Below, in pieces: positions 61,608-64,000 of a stretch of 64,000 nucleotides of DNA. This DNA comes from Ancylomarina sp. DW003. Lineage in GTDB: Bacteria; Bacteroidota; Bacteroidia; Bacteroidales; Marinifilaceae. The notes below the pieces were generated by a model. It had not been told where the DNA came from, did not search any database, and saw only the letters and a list, made by a program, of their open reading frames with translations. The DNA lies in the NCBI RefSeq assembly GCF_029029505.1, contig NZ_JAKJSD010000014.1:47514-111513 (forward strand). The letters run 5' to 3'. Position 1 is the stretch's first letter. Each line of letters begins with the position of its first letter. The position numbers and the translations under genes were made by a program.

Positions 61608-63170
61608 ATGATTACCGAAATAAATTTGGTTTTAAGCCCGCGTGATGCTTCAGACGAAAAATTCTATAAGTTTCTTGTAGCTAAAAATCTAAAAATTGAA
61701 TCCAATAGAATTACCGGGATTCAAATACTGCGCCGTTCTATAGATGCACGCCAACGAAATGTGAAAATAAATATGCGTTTTCGTGTTGCTTTCGATGAAG
61801 CTTTTCCTCAATTGATTTTATCAGATTTTTCATACCAGAATGTATCGGGTAAAAAGAAAGTTATAGTTGTAGGTGCTGGACCTGCTGGATTATTTGCTGC
61901 ATTAAGACTGATAGAATTAGGTTATTGCCCGATTGTTATTGAGAGAGGGAAGCGAGTTGAAGACAGAAAGAAAGACTTAGCAGCTATTCACAAGAATCGT
62001 GTGATAGATTCTGATTCTAATTATAGTTTTGGCGAAGGTGGGGCAGGTACTTTCTCCGATGGTAAACTGTATACCCGTTCTAAGAAAAGAGGTAATCTAA
62101 AGAAGATTCTTGAAGTGCTTCATTTCCATGGTGCTCAAGAAGATATTTTGATTGATGCTCATCCACATATAGGGACTGATGTTTTGCCCAAAGTTATTGT
62201 TAGAATTCGTGAGAATATTCTTAAGGCCGGTGGTGAAGTTCATTTTTCAACCAGGGTTGATCGTTTAATCGTGGATGCAAACCAAATAAAAGGTGTAGGG
62301 CTTGAATCAGGAGATGAACTAATGGCTGAAGCTGTTATTTTAGCAACAGGGCACTCGGCTCGTGATATCTATTACTTATTGGATTCTCAAAAAATTGAAA
62401 TTGAGGCAAAGACTTTTGCCGTAGGGGTTCGTGTTGAGCATCCACAACATTTAATTGATCAAATTCAATATCATAATCCACAAGGGAGAGGAGAGTATTT
62501 ACCCGCAGCGAGTTATAGTTTTGTGCAGCAAGTTGAAGGTAGAGGCGTTTATTCTTTCTGTATGTGTCCTGGAGGTGTCATTGTGCCGGCAGCAACTGGA
62601 AAAAATGAGCAGGTTGTTAATGGTATGTCATCATCAAGAAGAAACACAGCCTTTGCTAATTCAGGAATGGCTGTTGAGGTGATGGAAGATGATTTAAAAG
62701 AGTATGAAAAGTATGGAGCATTAGCTGGATTAAAATTTCAAGAAAAGCTAGAGAAACTAAGCTTTGAAAAGGGGGGAGAAGATTTAACAGCACCAGCACA
62801 AAGAATGTATGATTTTGTAAAGGGAATTCATAGTACGAATTTGCCTGCTTCATCTTATCAACCAGGTCTGAAAAGTTCCGATTTACATGAGTGGTTGCCG
62901 AAACATATAAGCTTCAGGCTTCAGGAAGGGTTTAAGGCCTTTGGGAGGAAATCTAAGGGCTTTTTAACGAACGAAGCTGTAATTCTTGGTGTGGAATCGA
63001 GAACGTCTTCTCCGGTGAGAATTCCCAGAGATAATAAGAGCTTGCAACATGTTCAGGTAGCTGGTTTATTTCCATGTGGAGAAGGAGCAGGTTATGCTGG
63101 TGGAATTGTGTCGGCAGCTATGGATGGCGAAAGATGTGCCGAAGCGTTTCACAATATGTTTATAGAATAA
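61608..63170 (+). CDS. FAD-dependent dehydrogenase of the COG2509 type
   Basis: A 520-residue flavoprotein. An N-terminal extension of about 80 residues (LVLSPRDASDEKFYKFLVAK, RRSIDARQRNVKINMRF) precedes the FAD-binding motif VGAGPAGLFAALRLIELG (about 86-103). YSFGEGGAGTFSDGKLYTR is the signature of this uncharacterised family, and PCGEGAGYAGGIVSAAMDG binds FAD near the end. The substrate is unknown; it is widespread in anaerobes. Confidence 0.88.
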   Translation: MITEINLVLSPRDASDEKFYKFLVAKNLKIESNRITGIQILRRSIDARQRNVKINMRFRVAFDEAFPQLILSDFSYQNVSGKKKVIVVGAGPAGLFAALRLIELGYCPIVIERGKRVEDRKKDLAAIHKNRVIDSDSNYSFGEGGAGTFSDGKLYTRSKKRGNLKKILEVLHFHGAQEDILIDAHPHIGTDVLPKVIVRIRENILKAGGEVHFSTRVDRLIVDANQIKGVGLESGDELMAEAVILATGHSARDIYYLLDSQKIEIEAKTFAVGVRVEHPQHLIDQIQYHNPQGRGEYLPAASYSFVQQVEGRGVYSFCMCPGGVIVPAATGKNEQVVNGMSSSRRNTAFANSGMAVEVMEDDLKEYEKYGALAGLKFQEKLEKLSFEKGGEDLTAPAQRMYDFVKGIHSTNLPASSYQPGLKSSDLHEWLPKHISFRLQEGFKAFGRKSKGFLTNEAVILGVESRTSSPVRIPRDNKSLQHVQVAGLFPCGEGAGYAGGIVSAAMDGERCAEAFHNMFIE

Positions 63171-63191
63171 TTTATAGAAAATTATAAATAG

Positions 63192-63229
63192 AAAAAAGCC
63201 TTTTGAAGATATCTTCAAAAGGCTTTTTT
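63192..63229. terminator. Bidirectional terminator between the flavoprotein gene and tRNA-Trp
   Basis: A perfect palindrome of about 38 bases (arms 63192-63210 and 63211-63229) has A and T runs at its ends, so it can terminate both the plus-strand flavoprotein gene and the minus-strand tRNA. Confidence 0.88.
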
Positions 63230-63232
63230 TTG

Positions 63233-63305
63233 CACGGGTGGAGAGACTCGAACTCCCGACACCTGGTTTTGGAGACCAGTGCTCTGCCAACTGAGCTACA
63301 CCCGT
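63233..63305 (-). tRNA. tRNA-Trp (anticodon CCA)
   Basis: 73 bases. The acceptor stem ACGGGTG (5' end at 63305) pairs with CACCCGT (63234-63240), with discriminator G. D arm is GCTC-AGTTGGCA-GAGC, anticodon arm CTGGT-CTCCAAA-ACCAG with anticodon CCA, T arm GGGAG-TTCGAGT-CTCTC. CCA is not fully encoded. Confidence 0.96.
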
Positions 63306-63348
63306 CTGTCAACAAGTCAAACTGTACTTTTTTTGCCTTGTCTGGCGA

Positions 63349-63356
63349 CAAAAGTA
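63349..63356 (-). promoter_or_regulatory. Promoter -7 box of tRNA-Trp
   Basis: Minus-strand TACTTTTG, the same octamer as at tRNA-Ser and gapA. A CTTG at about 63376-63379 is placed as a weak -33. Confidence 0.55.
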
Positions 63357-63561
63357 GAACAATTTCTGATACCTGCAAGTGCTTTTTGTAAAGAATTAAA
63401 AAGTTTTTGTTCTTCTGAAAAGCCCATTATTCCTACTATTATAGAAATGAGATATTTAGTTTGATTTATTAAGTCTTAATTTTTTTTAATACATCTTTCA
63501 CTTAAAAGTGTTAAATTAAGGGTAAGTGGTTTTTATTGGTAATTGTTTTAATATTATTGAG

Positions 63562-63999
63562 ATGAAAAATACTAAAAAGGAGTACAGTAATGGAGAAATT
63601 ACTGTTGTGTATGAAACTGATTTATGTATTCATTCAGGAGAGTGCTCAAGAGGACTTGCATCTGTTTTTCAACCAGGATCGCAGCCTTGGGTAAAGATGG
63701 ATGGGGCAAGTAAGGAAGAAATTATGCAGCAGGTACAAAAATGTCCAACAAAAGCTTTGTCATTTTATGTGAATATGGCTGATAAGGAAGAAAAGGAACA
63801 GCCTATAGCTTTGGAGTCTGGTTTAAAAGTTCAGGTTTTGAGTAAAGGACCATTGTTAGTAGAAGGACCTATAACTTTGACCAATACTGATGGAAAAAGA
63901 GAGGTTAGAATTGGAGAGATTTTCTTTTGCAGATGTGGAACATCTAAAAATAAACCATTTTGCGATGGCTCTCACGATACGATTGATTTTGATGACTAA
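63562..63999 (+). CDS. 4Fe-4S mono-cluster and CDGSH iron-sulfur domain fusion protein
   Basis: About 145 residues. The N-terminal half is a Fer4_19-type domain (TDLCIHSGECSRGLASVF, then QKCPTKALSF). The C-terminal half carries the CDGSH cluster motif FFCRCGTSKNKPFCDGSH, whose three Cys and one His bind a 2Fe-2S cluster. The ATG at 63562 (MKNTKKEYS) fits the family better than the in-frame codon 36 bases upstream. Such fusions are probably redox or Fe-S-sensing proteins in the cytoplasm; the exact role is not known. The gene ends at the window edge with its stop present. Confidence 0.9.
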   Translation: MKNTKKEYSNGEITVVYETDLCIHSGECSRGLASVFQPGSQPWVKMDGASKEEIMQQVQKCPTKALSFYVNMADKEEKEQPIALESGLKVQVLSKGPLLVEGPITLTNTDGKREVRIGEIFFCRCGTSKNKPFCDGSHDTIDFDD

Positions 64000-64000
64000 A

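Noticed and set aside
63203..63391. Short frames on both strands across tRNA-Trp
   Set aside because: They read through the tRNA gene and its terminator, a common false call.

Overview
The window is AT-rich chromosomal DNA from a member of the phylum Bacteroidota, most likely a marine, anaerobic or microaerophilic relative of the Marinilabiliales/Bacteroidales. The evidence is the gene content: a GH97 C-terminus, an UpxY-type capsule antiterminator, DUF6266, PorT next to UbiE, an M64 metallopeptidase and a flavodiiron protein. Shine-Dalgarno sequences are weak, and Bacteroidota-type -7 boxes (TAnnTTTG) lie upstream of several genes, including both tRNAs. The species assignment is inference; nothing in the window fixes it.

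Layout. 1-7.7 kb is ordinary chromosome: the tail of a GH97 glycosidase, a flavodiiron protein with a Crp/Fnr regulator, an M64 peptidase, a PlsC acyltransferase, an FKBP lipoprotein, an orphan antitoxin-like DUF2384 domain and a LuxR-type regulator. 8-42.5 kb is one large capsule/exopolysaccharide locus, all on the plus strand. It starts with UpxY (TTG start) behind a hairpin-rich leader, then two small accessory proteins (DUF6266, GxxExxY). Next comes an unusual carrier-protein module (ACP, AsnB-type amidotransferase, NAD-synthetase-like ATP-pyrophosphatase, AMP-forming ligase). The Wza/Wzc export pair, nucleotide-sugar enzymes, two flippases, a DegT/ATP-grasp/WbqC/GNAT sugar-modification block, many glycosyltransferases, a Wzy-like polymerase and a PaaK/CapK-like ligase follow. 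The locus ends with a WecA/WbpL-like initiating transferase and a PglF/CapD-like dehydratase. 42.7-45.9 kb holds three secreted proteins probably linked to the same polymer: a beta-helix protein and two lipoproteins.

45.9-49.1 kb is an accessory patch: a decayed IS3-family transposase, then a NACHT NTPase gene tightly flanked by two long imperfect hairpins that begin with the same GCTAACAC core. This is the architecture of an integron-like gene cassette, but no integrase is visible. A second, truncated lipoprotein reading frame starts just after the second hairpin, as the next cassette of an array would. The patch ends at tRNA-Ser(GGA). I consider this the most interesting part of the window.

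49.4-64 kb is housekeeping chromosome: an ABC-F ATPase, GAPDH, a 42-residue lipoprotein, a BamA/TamA-like barrel, a three-gene minus-strand group (SDR, membrane protein, Ntn-hydrolase), PurL, UbiE, PorT, a COG2509 flavoprotein, tRNA-Trp(CCA) and a 4Fe-4S/CDGSH protein.

All function calls come from reading motifs and family resemblance. No database search or structure prediction was run.
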